64,000 bases of DNA from Lachnospiraceae bacterium (lineage in GTDB: Bacteria; Bacillota; Clostridia; Lachnospirales; Lachnospiraceae). Position 1 is the first letter of the stretch, and each line of letters begins with the position of its first letter. This document shows positions 10,386 through 20,420 of this stretch, one piece after another. A model generated the notes under the pieces. The model was not told the DNA's origin, ran no database searches, and was given only the letters and a program-made list of their open reading frames with translations. Location: the NCBI GenBank assembly GCA_011960625.1, contig BLMJ01000009.1, positions 1 through 64,000 on the forward strand, given 5' to 3'. The position numbers were made by a program, and so were the translations under genes.

Positions 10386-11333
10386 ATGCGAAATGACAGA
10401 GTAATGAGGGTTCTGCCCCGCAATGTCCGAATTGCCCTAAGTCGGGAACAACTGAATGATTCCTATGTACAGGAGCTTCGACTTCGCGTGGGTAAGCCGC
10501 TTCTGATGGTTTACGGCGGCAGAGAGCGGATGATTCGAAATGAGAGGGACGGACCTTATATTGTGACCAAAGAGGACGTAAGGGAGATGCTGGAATATGT
10601 CAGTAATTTTTCCTTATATGCGTACGAGCAGGAAATGAAACAGGGATTTATAACAATTGAGGGAGGACACAGAGTGGGGATTACAGGTCAGGCAATCATA
10701 GAGAAGGGCAGGGTGAAGAACCTGCGCTATATCTCTTCCATTAATCTAAGGATGTCCCATGAGGCTTTGGGATGCGCGGATTCGGTATTTCCATATCTCA
10801 CGCAGGAAGGGCAGCTTTGCCATACGCTGATTGTCTCCCCGCCAGGCTGCGGAAAGACAACCTTGCTCCGTGATATGATACGTCAGATTTCCGATGGAAA
10901 CCGATGGGTAAGAGGAATGGCTGTGGGGGTAGTAGATGAACGTTCAGAGATTGGGGGCTGTTACAAAGGCGTGGCGCAAAACGAATTGGGCATCCGTACC
11001 GATATCCTGGACGGCTGTCCAAAGGCAGAAGGGATGACGATGTTGATTCGTTCCATGAGCCCGGCAGTTGTAGCTGTGGACGAGATCGGATCGGCGGAGG
11101 ATGTACATGCCATAGAGCACGCCATGCACTGCGGCTGCCGGCTGCTTGCCACAATCCATGCGGCTTCTATTGAGGAATTGAAAAAGAAGCCTCTCATTAA
11201 CCGCATGGTGGCAGAAAAACAATTTGAGAGATATATACTGCTTGGAAAAAGAGAACGTATCGGGCAGATAAAGGGATTATTTGATAACCGGGGAAGCCTC
11301 CTTTACAGTGAGACAGGAAGCGGCTCATGTTGA
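10386..11333 (+). CDS. spoIIIAA: Stage III sporulation protein AA (ATPase)
   Basis: Walker A SPPGCGKTTLLRDMIRQIS; first gene of an eight-gene spoIIIA cluster. Confidence 0.95.
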   Translation: MRNDRVMRVLPRNVRIALSREQLNDSYVQELRLRVGKPLLMVYGGRERMIRNERDGPYIVTKEDVREMLEYVSNFSLYAYEQEMKQGFITIEGGHRVGITGQAIIEKGRVKNLRYISSINLRMSHEALGCADSVFPYLTQEGQLCHTLIVSPPGCGKTTLLRDMIRQISDGNRWVRGMAVGVVDERSEIGGCYKGVAQNELGIRTDILDGCPKAEGMTMLIRSMSPAVVAVDEIGSAEDVHAIEHAMHCGCRLLATIHAASIEELKKKPLINRMVAEKQFERYILLGKRERIGQIKGLFDNRGSLLYSETGSGSC

Positions 11334-11848
11334 TGAAAATCATCGGCGGCGTGCTCGTCATTGCAGCCACCTCTATGTGGGGTCACGCTGCGGCAGAGAG
11401 AGAGAAAAATCGTTATGACCAGCTTCAATATCTTCAAAAGCTCCTATATATGTTAAGGAGTGAGATATTGTACGCAAGGTCCTATTTAGGAGAGGCATTT
11501 TTGCAGATTGGCCAAAGGGCAAAAAGTCCATACCAGGAATGGCTGCTTAAGCTGTGTATGCAGATGGAGGAAAAGCGCGAAGGAGCATTTGCAGGCATGT
11601 GGGAAGAGAGTATCTATGACTTTCTGAAGGATTCCGGACTTCCGAAAAAAGAACTTTTGCGCCTTGCCGCCTTTGGAAGCCAGCTTGGGAGCGCAGATGC
11701 CGAGATGCAGGTAAAGACTCTGGATTTGTATCTGGAGGAGCTTCGCCTTTCTATGGAGGAGCTGAGGGAGGAAATGCGGACGAAGATAAGACTATGCCAT
11801 TGCCTTGGCGTAATGAGCGGAATCTTTATTACAGTCCTGTTGATATAG
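11327..11848 (+). CDS. spoIIIAB: Stage III sporulation protein AB
   Basis: Size, position and GSQLGSADAE...MQVKTLDLYLEEL motif. Confidence 0.92.
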   Translation: MLMKIIGGVLVIAATSMWGHAAAEREKNRYDQLQYLQKLLYMLRSEILYARSYLGEAFLQIGQRAKSPYQEWLLKLCMQMEEKREGAFAGMWEESIYDFLKDSGLPKKELLRLAAFGSQLGSADAEMQVKTLDLYLEELRLSMEELREEMRTKIRLCHCLGVMSGIFITVLLI

Positions 11849-11857
11849 GAGGAATAC

Positions 11858-12052
11858 ATGAGTGTGAACCTGATATTCAAAATTGCGGCTGTGGGAATTT
11901 TGGTCTCCGTATTAAGCCAGGTCTTAAAACACAGCGGAAGGGAAGAGCAGGCGTTTTTGACCAGTCTTGCAGGACTTTTGCTGGTGCTGTTCTGGATTGT
12001 GCCGTATATCTATGAATTGTTTGAATCCATTAAACAGCTATTTTCATTATAA
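11858..12052 (+). CDS. spoIIIAC: Stage III sporulation protein AC
   Basis: 64-aa two-TM protein in operon position. Confidence 0.92.
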   Translation: MSVNLIFKIAAVGILVSVLSQVLKHSGREEQAFLTSLAGLLLVLFWIVPYIYELFESIKQLFSL

Positions 12053-12082
12053 AATGTCTGACGGTAGAAAGAAGGGATTGTC

Positions 12083-12469
12083 ATGGACATGTTGCAGATC
12101 GGAATCATGGGGGTAGCCGGGACACTTCTGGCCGTACAGTTTAAAAGTGGGAAAACGGAATATGGGATTTATATAACGGTGACGCTGAGCCTGATTATTT
12201 TTATCAGCGTCTTGGGAAGGCTTGGAACGATTGTAGAGGCTATGAAGGGAATCGGCAGATTTATCCGGCTGGACCAGGCGTACATAGGGACCTTGATTAA
12301 GATGCTCGGCATCACATATGTGGCGGAATTTTCAGCAGGAATCTGCAAAGATGCGGGATATCAGACGATTGCCTCACAGATTGAAATCTTTGGGAAGTTG
12401 GCTGTGATGCTTTTAAGTCTTCCGATTCTCATGACTCTGTTGAACACGATTCGGGAATTTCTGTCATGA
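12083..12469 (+). CDS. spoIIIAD: Stage III sporulation protein AD
   Basis: Membrane protein with YVAEFSAGICKDAGYQTIASQIE motif. Confidence 0.92.
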   Translation: MDMLQIGIMGVAGTLLAVQFKSGKTEYGIYITVTLSLIIFISVLGRLGTIVEAMKGIGRFIRLDQAYIGTLIKMLGITYVAEFSAGICKDAGYQTIASQIEIFGKLAVMLLSLPILMTLLNTIREFLS

Positions 12470-13635
12470 GGAAATGGAAACGTATTTTATTGGTATCGTC
12501 TTTGGCCGTCATGCTTGTGTTTTCATTTCTGCCGCTAAATGCATCGGCAGAGGAGCAAGAGCCTATGGACATGTTTCCGGAAATGAAAGATGCTCTCTTA
12601 AGTCAATATGATTTTAATGAGATAGACCGATCCCTTAAGGAGATGTTTCCCGAAGAGCAGCTTGCGTTTAAGGAGACGCTTATGGGACTTTTGTCCGGGG
12701 ATCTGACGTTTTCCGTAGGGTTACTGGGACGGCTTGTGAAGGATCAGCTTGGATATGCCTTTCGCAGCAGCCGTGACAACCTAATCCATATGTTGATTAT
12801 CGCATTGCTGGCCGCTGTTTTCAGTAATTTTTCCAAGGTATTTCAGAGCCGCCAGATTTCCGACATCAGTTTCTATGCCCTGTACCTGCTTCTTATTGCC
12901 CTTGCTATCAGCTCCTTTGAAGCTGTGGCAGACTGGGTAAGAGGAGGGATTGAAGCTCTGACCGCCTTTATGGGTGTGTTCTGCCCCTTATATTTTCTTG
13001 CAGTTTCTATTGCAAGAGGGAGCGCCACCTCCGTTGCATTCTACCATCTGGTGTTGTTCCTGATTTTTTTAACGGAGGTTCTTATTTTGGACTTTCTGCT
13101 GCCCCTGCTCCATATCTATATGATGGTACGGGTTTTAAATTACCTGTCAGATGAAGACTATTTAAGTAAATTTGCAGAGCTGATTGAAATGGCTGTATCT
13201 TGGATTCTCAAAACGGTACTTGCCTGTATTGTGGGGCTTAATGTAATTCAAGGGTTGATTAGCCCTGCAATCGACGGCATAAAACGAAGCGTAATTACCC
13301 GCAGTGCAGAGGCAATCCCAGGAATTGGGGATGCCCTAGGCGGCATGGCGGAGGTTGCAATCGGAACGGCAGTCCTTGTGAAAAATGGAATCGGTATGGC
13401 AGGCGCCATTGTTTCCATTGCCCTGTGTGTGGTTCCCCTGGTTCAGGTGGCCTGTATTGCTCTTCTCTACAAACTGGCTGCCGCGGTCATACAGCCAGTC
13501 TCCGATAAAAGGATTGTCGGGTGCATCGAGACTGTGGGGGAAGGCTGCAGGCTGTTGCTGGGCGTAATCTTTACTACAGGGTTTCTGTTCCTTCTGACCA
13601 TTGTTGTCGTGGCGGCTGTCACAGGAAATGTGTGA
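12466..13635 (+). CDS. spoIIIAE: Stage III sporulation protein AE
   Basis: Signal peptide plus multi-TM; ATGA overlap with spoIIIAD. Confidence 0.93.
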   Translation: MRKWKRILLVSSLAVMLVFSFLPLNASAEEQEPMDMFPEMKDALLSQYDFNEIDRSLKEMFPEEQLAFKETLMGLLSGDLTFSVGLLGRLVKDQLGYAFRSSRDNLIHMLIIALLAAVFSNFSKVFQSRQISDISFYALYLLLIALAISSFEAVADWVRGGIEALTAFMGVFCPLYFLAVSIARGSATSVAFYHLVLFLIFLTEVLILDFLLPLLHIYMMVRVLNYLSDEDYLSKFAELIEMAVSWILKTVLACIVGLNVIQGLISPAIDGIKRSVITRSAEAIPGIGDALGGMAEVAIGTAVLVKNGIGMAGAIVSIALCVVPLVQVACIALLYKLAAAVIQPVSDKRIVGCIETVGEGCRLLLGVIFTTGFLFLLTIVVVAAVTGNV

Positions 13636-13644
13636 GGTGTGAGA

Positions 13645-14016
13645 ATGTTTTCTTATTTGTACGAATGGATCAGGAGCATATCCTTTTACATGATCATGGT
13701 AACGGCGGCCATACATGTGATTCCAAACTCTGACTACAAGCGGTATATCCGCTTTTTTACCGGTCTGGTGCTTGTGGTCATGCTGACGGACCCATTTCTT
13801 AGGCTTCTGGGGATGGGGGATTTGTGGCAGAAGCTTTATGAAAGCCCCATATATCAGGAGCAGGTAGAAAAAATGGAACAGGCGGCCCAGATTCTAGGCG
13901 AAATGTCTGAAGCTTTTGAAGAACAGGCGAACCATGGCCAGAATGTAGAAACAGATTTTGAGCAGGAGGCGGAAGAAACCAGGATAGGAGTGGAGGAGAT
14001 TAAAATCGGAAGATAG
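13645..14016 (+). CDS. spoIIIAF: Stage III sporulation protein AF
   Basis: Operon position, two N-terminal TM segments; start ATG 13645 (or GTG 13639). Confidence 0.88.
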   Translation: MFSYLYEWIRSISFYMIMVTAAIHVIPNSDYKRYIRFFTGLVLVVMLTDPFLRLLGMGDLWQKLYESPIYQEQVEKMEQAAQILGEMSEAFEEQANHGQNVETDFEQEAEETRIGVEEIKIGR

Positions 14017-14035
14017 TGTGGGGAGGGGGATACAT

Positions 14036-14638
14036 GTGGAAGACTTAAAGAAGAGGTTATTTGAGATTCCCAAGAAGATTTCTTTGAAAAAGCTGAAAAA
14101 GGACCAGCTTCTGATACTTGTGCTGGCAGGAATCCTTTTGTTGGTCATAGCTCTTCCTACGGAAAAGAAAGGAGTTGAGAAAGGGAAGACCGAAACGGGG
14201 TTAAGCCCTACGGAAGGGCGGGAGGAAGTCAGTCAGAACGAATATCTATACAATCTGGAAAGCCGTCTTAAGGAGGCGCTCTCCCAGATGTCCGGGGTTG
14301 GGGATGTGACTGTGATGATTACACTGAAATCTTCGGCGGAGAAAGTGGTGGAAAAAGATGTGGCAGTCACGAATGAGGCGGTCTCAGAATCGGACAGTCA
14401 GGGTGGAGCACGAACGACCCATAACAGCACCCACGGGGAGGCAACCGTGTACAATGACGGCAGCTCCCAAAGCCAGCCCTATGTCAGCAAAGAGTTAAGT
14501 CCTCAGATTGAGGGGGTAGTGGTCATTGCCGAAGGCGGCGCAGATTCCGTAGTTAAACAGAATATAACTGAAGCAGTTCAGGCATTATTTGGGATAGACA
14601 CGCATAAGATTAGGATAATGAAGAAGAGTTCAAAATAA
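14036..14638 (+). CDS. spoIIIAG: Stage III sporulation protein AG
   Basis: LESRLKEALSQMSGVGDVTVMITLKSS; GTG start at 14036 follows ggaggggg; the ORF track starts at 14018. Confidence 0.9.
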   Translation: MEDLKKRLFEIPKKISLKKLKKDQLLILVLAGILLLVIALPTEKKGVEKGKTETGLSPTEGREEVSQNEYLYNLESRLKEALSQMSGVGDVTVMITLKSSAEKVVEKDVAVTNEAVSESDSQGGARTTHNSTHGEATVYNDGSSQSQPYVSKELSPQIEGVVVIAEGGADSVVKQNITEAVQALFGIDTHKIRIMKKSSK

Positions 14639-14639
14639 T

Positions 14640-15296
14640 GTGGCAAAAGTAGGAGGAAGAACAGTGAAACAAATAGTGAAGAAGAACCAGATCATTATTG
14701 CAGCTTTGGCTGTCATGATTGCGGCAGCAGGATATCTGAATTATTCCGGAAAGATTTTCGGGGACAAGAAAGAGGCTGAGACTGCAAACGCAGAGCTTGC
14801 AAACCAGGAGCTTCTGGATATCTCAGAGGAAGATCTTGCCAGTGCGTCAGACGACATTGAGAGTCAGGACGGCGAAGGATCTGACGGAAGTGTAGACGGC
14901 ACGCCAGGCGAAGCTGTGCTGACGGGCGGCGAGGCAAGTGCAGTAGTTGCGGAGGCGAAGGTAGCTAGAGAACAGGTGAGGGCTAAGAATAAAGAATCTT
15001 TGCTTGAGATTATCGACAATGATACACTGAGCGAAGCGCAGAAACAGGATGCAATAAACCAGATGGTGGCAATGACAGATTTGGCAGAGAAGGAAGCGGC
15101 GGCCGAGACCCTGTTGGCATCTAAGGGATTTGACGAGGTGGTCATAAGCTTATCGGCGGATACGGCAGATGTGGTGGTAAATGCAGCTGACTTAAGTGAT
15201 GCTAACCGTGCGCAGATTGAAGATATTGTGGCGCGTAAAACAGGGGTGGCGGCTCAGAATATTGTGATTACGCCTGTGAGTACGGAAGGAAAATAG
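14640..15296 (+). CDS. spoIIIAH: Stage III sporulation protein AH
   Basis: One TM segment plus C-terminal YscJ-like domain; last gene of operon. Confidence 0.92.
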   Translation: MAKVGGRTVKQIVKKNQIIIAALAVMIAAAGYLNYSGKIFGDKKEAETANAELANQELLDISEEDLASASDDIESQDGEGSDGSVDGTPGEAVLTGGEASAVVAEAKVAREQVRAKNKESLLEIIDNDTLSEAQKQDAINQMVAMTDLAEKEAAAETLLASKGFDEVVISLSADTADVVVNAADLSDANRAQIEDIVARKTGVAAQNIVITPVSTEGK

Positions 15297-15320
15297 ATGT
15301 GTGAAATTCCTGAATGGATG

Positions 15321-15364
15321 TGGAGACTTAGAAGTAAGGGAGAAGCCTTACTTCTAAGTCTCCA
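15321..15364 (+). other. Perfect 19-bp hairpin after spoIIIAH
   Basis: tggagacttagaagtaagg - gagaag - ccttacttctaagtctcca; no U-tract on either side. Confidence 0.85.
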
Positions 15365-15426
15365 TAAGTATTTTAGACATTGGGAGATATTTTCAGACGT
15401 TTTAGAGCGTTTCCAACAGAAAAATA

Positions 15427-15455
15427 TTTACATTGAATTAGAAGTTTATTATAAT
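15427..15455 (+). promoter_or_regulatory. Putative sigma-A promoter for FtsA-like gene
   Basis: TTTACA - 17 bp - TATAAT. Confidence 0.65.
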
Positions 15456-15516
15456 AGTCTATAGTGAAAATTTATGGGCGGGAGATTAGCCGCCTATATT
15501 ACGCAGGAGGAGCGAC

Positions 15517-17955
15517 ATGGCAAAGGGACAAGTTAAGAAGGCGCAGGTTCAGAAGGTTCAAAAGGTGCAGGTTCAGGCTGAGAATGCGATATTTGCTTTG
15601 GATATCGGAACACGGAGCATTATCGGAATGGTAGGCGTTGTGGAAGAAGAGAAGGTCAGGATCATTGCCATTGAGAAGATAGAGCATACAGAGCGCGCGA
15701 TGATAGATGGACAGATCGAGAATATAGAGAAGGTAACCACACTGGCGAGAAAGGTGAAGACGCGTCTGGAAGAAAAGGTGAATTTCCAGTTGAGCCGTGT
15801 CTGTGTTGCGGCGGCGGGGCGCGCCCTTCGTACAAAGCGGGCGGAATATGAGATCAACCTGCCAGGCAAGCAGTTGATTGACGACGAGGTAATCAGCCGT
15901 TTGGAAGCAGGCGCAATCAGTAAGGTGGAGGAAGCCTTTGATGCAGAGAACAGTGCCAAGGAGGACATGCGCCGTTTCTATCTGGTAGGCTATACGGTTT
16001 GCCAGTATTACCTGGATGATTATAGAATTTCCAGCCTCAAAGACCACCGAGGTCAGGAGGTGAAGGTAGATTTAATCGCTACCTTTCTTCCCAGTGAGGT
16101 GGTGGAGAGCCTGTATACAACCATGAATAAGATTGGGTTAGAAGTAGTCAGTGTGACATTGGAGCCAATTGCGGCAATCAATGCAGCGATTCCAGAGAAT
16201 TTAAGGCTGCTGAATTTGGTCATGGTAGATATTGGAGCCGGCACCTCGGATATTGCTGCCTGCACCGGCGGAAGTGTGACGGGTTACACCATGGCTACCG
16301 TGGCTGGCGATGAGATTACGGAGGCAGTTATGCGTGAATATCTGGTGGATTTTGCAACGGCAGAATCCATGAAGGCGCAGATTGAACAGGAGGAAGTCAT
16401 TACATTTACGGACATCCTGGGATTTGAAAGGAAGGCTTCACGGGAAGAGGTTCTCCAATGTATCCAGAGTACCTGCGAGCTTCTTTGTAAGGAGATTGCG
16501 GCAAAAGTACTGGAAGTCAATGGCAGCGCGCCCTCTGCATTATTCCTTGCCGGAGGCGGCAGTAAGCTGGCCGGACTTCGTGAAGGGATCACTGCCGCAC
16601 TTCAGATGGATGCCAACCGTGTGGCAGTAGCCGGAAATAATTTCCGAATCAGTGCTTTCTCCGATGAGTATGACCTGAATAATCCTGAGTTTGCCACACC
16701 GCTGGGTATTACGATTTCCTCTGGACTGAATCTGATTAACGACAGTTTTCGTGTGACGTTAAACGGCAGACCGGCCAAGTTATTCCGCAGCGGAAGTTTT
16801 ACGGCCCTGAATCTTCTGATGATGAACGGGTATAATTTCCAGGATATCTTGGGACGTCCAGGCTCTAGCCTGCCTGTGATGGTCAACGGAAAACGCAAGG
16901 TATTCTATGGTACGGCAGCGCAGGCTGCTTCACTGTTTATTAATAAGAAGGAAGGCAAGCTTTCTACGGTAATCAATGCAGGGGATTGTATTGATTTTGT
17001 TCCTGCTGTCCCAGGGATTCCTGCCAGTGCATGTCTTGGAGACATTGAGGGAGCCGATGAATGTTTAGAGATTACGCTGAACGGAGTCTTTATGCCCTTA
17101 GAGACGCCTCTTAAGATTGGGGATGTGATTCGTATTCGGATGCCGAAAAAAGAAGAAGAGAAGGAAGACCTCCAGGAAGATGCTGCCGTTGAAGCAGACG
17201 GCGCAGAACATTTGATGTACGATGAAGATACTGAGGTTGACGACGCCGCGGCAGAAGATTTCTGGATTGATGATACGGACGCAGTAGAAAATGTACCCAG
17301 CGAAGCGTTGCTTAAGAAAAATCCTGAGACAGACGGCAGGGCTTTGAAAGAAGAACAGAAGTCTGCACAGTTTATAGAGGAGGTAAGACCGGTGAAACCG
17401 GCGGCCTTAGAGCCTGAGAGTACAGCAAGGCGGATGCAGGTTACGGATGCAGTGGCGGATATCAAAAACAGGGTCGAACATGCGAAGAATGAGGCGGAAG
17501 CGGCGGTAACAGAGCCAGTAGCTCTAAAAAGGAACACGATACCTCCGTCACAGCCGCCCCAGTTTGTGACTGAAAAGGACAGGCAGGAGGACCATAGTAT
17601 AGGGGATGGTCAGCTAGAGTTGGATCTTGGTATGGGGAGGCTAGAAAGACCCGCAGAGCCAAAGCCGCCGTCTACTAAAGAAGCAACGCCTCCATATGTG
17701 CCACAACCCACGCCGGCGCCAACGCCTGCAATGCCGGTAGGAAACATCCTCTTTCAGCTCAACGGCTCCCCGCTTAGGCTGCCGCGTAAGGAAAACGGAG
17801 GCTCTTATTACCTGATGGATTTGCTTCAGTATTCTGGAATTAATCTGAATAATCCGAAGGGCACGATTGAGTTGACAGTGAATGGAGAGCCGGGAATGTT
17901 CCAGCAGAAGCTGCGTGAAGGGGATTCCATTACAATTGAAGAAAAAAGGCTGTAA
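15517..17955 (+). CDS. FtsA/PilM-like actin-family protein with long C-terminal extension
   Basis: IFALDIGTRSIIGMVGV, VMVDIGAGTSDIAA, LFLAGGGSKLAGL motifs; 812 aa. Confidence 0.85.
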   Translation: MAKGQVKKAQVQKVQKVQVQAENAIFALDIGTRSIIGMVGVVEEEKVRIIAIEKIEHTERAMIDGQIENIEKVTTLARKVKTRLEEKVNFQLSRVCVAAAGRALRTKRAEYEINLPGKQLIDDEVISRLEAGAISKVEEAFDAENSAKEDMRRFYLVGYTVCQYYLDDYRISSLKDHRGQEVKVDLIATFLPSEVVESLYTTMNKIGLEVVSVTLEPIAAINAAIPENLRLLNLVMVDIGAGTSDIAACTGGSVTGYTMATVAGDEITEAVMREYLVDFATAESMKAQIEQEEVITFTDILGFERKASREEVLQCIQSTCELLCKEIAAKVLEVNGSAPSALFLAGGGSKLAGLREGITAALQMDANRVAVAGNNFRISAFSDEYDLNNPEFATPLGITISSGLNLINDSFRVTLNGRPAKLFRSGSFTALNLLMMNGYNFQDILGRPGSSLPVMVNGKRKVFYGTAAQAASLFINKKEGKLSTVINAGDCIDFVPAVPGIPASACLGDIEGADECLEITLNGVFMPLETPLKIGDVIRIRMPKKEEEKEDLQEDAAVEADGAEHLMYDEDTEVDDAAAEDFWIDDTDAVENVPSEALLKKNPETDGRALKEEQKSAQFIEEVRPVKPAALEPESTARRMQVTDAVADIKNRVEHAKNEAEAAVTEPVALKRNTIPPSQPPQFVTEKDRQEDHSIGDGQLELDLGMGRLERPAEPKPPSTKEATPPYVPQPTPAPTPAMPVGNILFQLNGSPLRLPRKENGGSYYLMDLLQYSGINLNNPKGTIELTVNGEPGMFQQKLREGDSITIEEKRL

Positions 17956-18043
17956 AAAAATTACAGATAATACTCATAAAGGAAGGGCAGGGTATAAATC
18001 TTAAGTAAAAAATAGTTGAAACAAGGATGGAAGTGTGACGAAT

Positions 18044-19474
18044 ATGGGAAAGCGAAAACGAAAGAAAAAGAAAAATATGACTACGGCAGCTATTATGATT
18101 GGAGGAAGCCTTGGCTTTGTTGCCTTAGCATACATAGGAGTTTCTTTATTCTTTACCAGTCATTTTATGTTTAATACAGAGATTAATGGGAATGACTTTT
18201 CCAGGAAGAGTGCATCAGAAGCAGAGAAGTTTTTTAAAGAACAGGTAGGGGAATATACCCTGACGATCAATGATGTCAACGGCGGGAAAGAAACCATCAA
18301 TAGTGGAGAGATTAGTCTGGCATATAAAGAGAATGAAAAACTGGACAAAATTTTAGAAAAGCAGAATCCGTTTATGTGGCCACAGGCTATTTTCAAAAAA
18401 AGCAGCCAGGAGGTTACCTTTGATTTATCCTATGACGAGGCAAAACTTGCGGAAAAGGTCAATTCTCTGGCCATTGCACAGGCAGGGCAGACGCCTGCTC
18501 AATCTGCTTATCCGTCCTATGACGGCAGCCAGTTTGTCATAAGTCCGGAGGCCTATGGAATCGCCGTGACGCCGGAGGCTTTGCAGGAGAAGGTTGCGAC
18601 CTGCATTAAGCAGCTTACGCCAGAGATGAATTTGGAAAAAGAGGGCTGTTACGAGGCGCCGCGTTTTCTTTCAGATTCTGAGGAGGTGAAGCAGGCATGT
18701 GACAAGATGAATGAATATTGTAAAGCAAGAATCACTTACAATATGGATGTTCCTGTAGTCATTGATCAGAATGTCATCTCTACATGGCTGTCTGTGGATG
18801 AAAACATGAACGTAATTGTGGATGAGAATGGAATTAGAGGATGGTTAGAGCAGTTCGGAGAACAGTATGATACAACTGGGAAGACCAGGACATTTACCAC
18901 GCCCACAGGGAAAAACGCTTCTGTGTCAGGGGGAACTTATGGATGGTCAATCAACGAAGATTCTGAGTTTCAGACGATTCTGAATGCATTGAATAATAAA
19001 GAGGTCATTGAAAAAGAGCCAGAATACTATGTCAGCGGAGTCGCAGCGTCACATTCCATGCCGGATTGGGGAGATACCTACGCGGAGGTAGATTTAAGCG
19101 CGCAGCATATGTGGTATGTTGTGGGCGGTTCGGTAGCTCTTGAGACGGATGTGGTGACCGGGGAGCCAATTCCAGAGAAGGTTACGCCGGAGGGTGTGTA
19201 CAGCATTGTGGAAAAGAAATTGGACAAGGTGCTGGTGGGTGCGAAGGATCCCGTTACCGGTAAACCGGAGTATGAGACGCCGGTTAGTTACTGGATGCGG
19301 ATTACCTGGCAGGGCGTGGGCTTCCATGATGCAACCTGGCAAAGTAATTTTGGCGGTTCTTTGAACCAGATTACGGGCATCGGTTCACATGGATGTGTGA
19401 ATATGCCGCTAAATAAAGCTGCAGAGTTGTATAATATGATTGAGATGGGCACGCCGGTTATCATCCACTATTAA
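18044..19474 (+). CDS. L,D-transpeptidase (YkuD domain) with peptidoglycan-binding-like N-terminal domain
   Basis: Catalytic GSHGCVNMP; N-terminal TM; the ORF track starts at 18035. Confidence 0.92.
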   Translation: MGKRKRKKKKNMTTAAIMIGGSLGFVALAYIGVSLFFTSHFMFNTEINGNDFSRKSASEAEKFFKEQVGEYTLTINDVNGGKETINSGEISLAYKENEKLDKILEKQNPFMWPQAIFKKSSQEVTFDLSYDEAKLAEKVNSLAIAQAGQTPAQSAYPSYDGSQFVISPEAYGIAVTPEALQEKVATCIKQLTPEMNLEKEGCYEAPRFLSDSEEVKQACDKMNEYCKARITYNMDVPVVIDQNVISTWLSVDENMNVIVDENGIRGWLEQFGEQYDTTGKTRTFTTPTGKNASVSGGTYGWSINEDSEFQTILNALNNKEVIEKEPEYYVSGVAASHSMPDWGDTYAEVDLSAQHMWYVVGGSVALETDVVTGEPIPEKVTPEGVYSIVEKKLDKVLVGAKDPVTGKPEYETPVSYWMRITWQGVGFHDATWQSNFGGSLNQITGIGSHGCVNMPLNKAAELYNMIEMGTPVIIHY

Positions 19475-19591
19475 CGGGAAGGTAAAATATTCATTATAAA
19501 CGTTAAGTATGTTTCGGTGAAGCCGATATAAATATATAGAATACATTTGAAAGGTAGTATACCCTGATGTGAGAAAGGAGCGGACGAATAT

Positions 19592-19789
19592 ATGGATATT
19601 GCAGGATTATCATCAGTTATGTCTATGGAAAAGCTGCAGATGAATGTGAGCTACGCTATGATGTCCAAAGTCATGGATGCCATGGAGATGTCAACCGAAG
19701 CGATGGCTGAGATGATGGACGCGGCGGCGCAGATTTCAGGCGGTGCGGCAATACCGGGCTTGGGAGAAAATATTGATATACTGGTCTAA
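19592..19789 (+). CDS. YjfB-family putative motility protein
   Basis: 65-aa MDIAGLSSVMSMEKLQMNVSYAMMSKVMD, ag-gag RBS upstream. Confidence 0.75.
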   Translation: MDIAGLSSVMSMEKLQMNVSYAMMSKVMDAMEMSTEAMAEMMDAAAQISGGAAIPGLGENIDILV

Positions 19790-19989
19790 CGCCTCGTGTA
19801 TCAGGAGGAGAAGGTCTTATATAGAGATAAGCCGGACAGGGAACGGATCTGAAGATTATGGGAATAATGTTCAGGTTCGTTTTTCTTTTAGAACACGAAA
19901 TTTGTAGAAAATTGCGAACTGTTTTACTATATTCCGACAGTAAAATCTTGTACAATAGATACAGAATTACTTAAGGGGGGATAAAAAAG

Positions 19990-20316
19990 ATGCGTGAGAA
20001 AGAATTATCAATTTGTATCGGGATTCATCATATAGCTACACTAATCGGAATATCAGAAGGAATCTATTATCTGTTGGCAGGAAGACAGCGGTTTTTTAGA
20101 AGCTGCGCCGTATTCCTTCTTACGGCGTTTCAGTCATGGGCAGGCTTCAAGATACTAGTGGACTTGCAAAAGGGAAAGTCAAGGCTTACAGAAAGCTTCC
20201 GAAATCTGGAAAAGCTAAAAGGAAGTAAGAAGCAGAGAAGAGGGATTTTGTGGGGGATGGCGCTGTCATCGGCATTGTTTAAGATTCTGCCGGTACGTTT
20301 GCTGGGACAATCCTAG
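19990..20316 (+). CDS. Hypothetical small protein with hydrophobic segments
   Basis: ORF with aaggggg RBS; no family recognised. Confidence 0.6.
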   Translation: MREKELSICIGIHHIATLIGISEGIYYLLAGRQRFFRSCAVFLLTAFQSWAGFKILVDLQKGKSRLTESFRNLEKLKGSKKQRRGILWGMALSSALFKILPVRLLGQS

Positions 20317-20420
20317 TGTACTGCATTACATTCAGTTAAATGTGTCGCTGGAAGTATACATATTCCTGCTCTCATGCATAATCCTCTGCTTCGCTGCATA
20401 AACTACTGTAAAATCCATGA

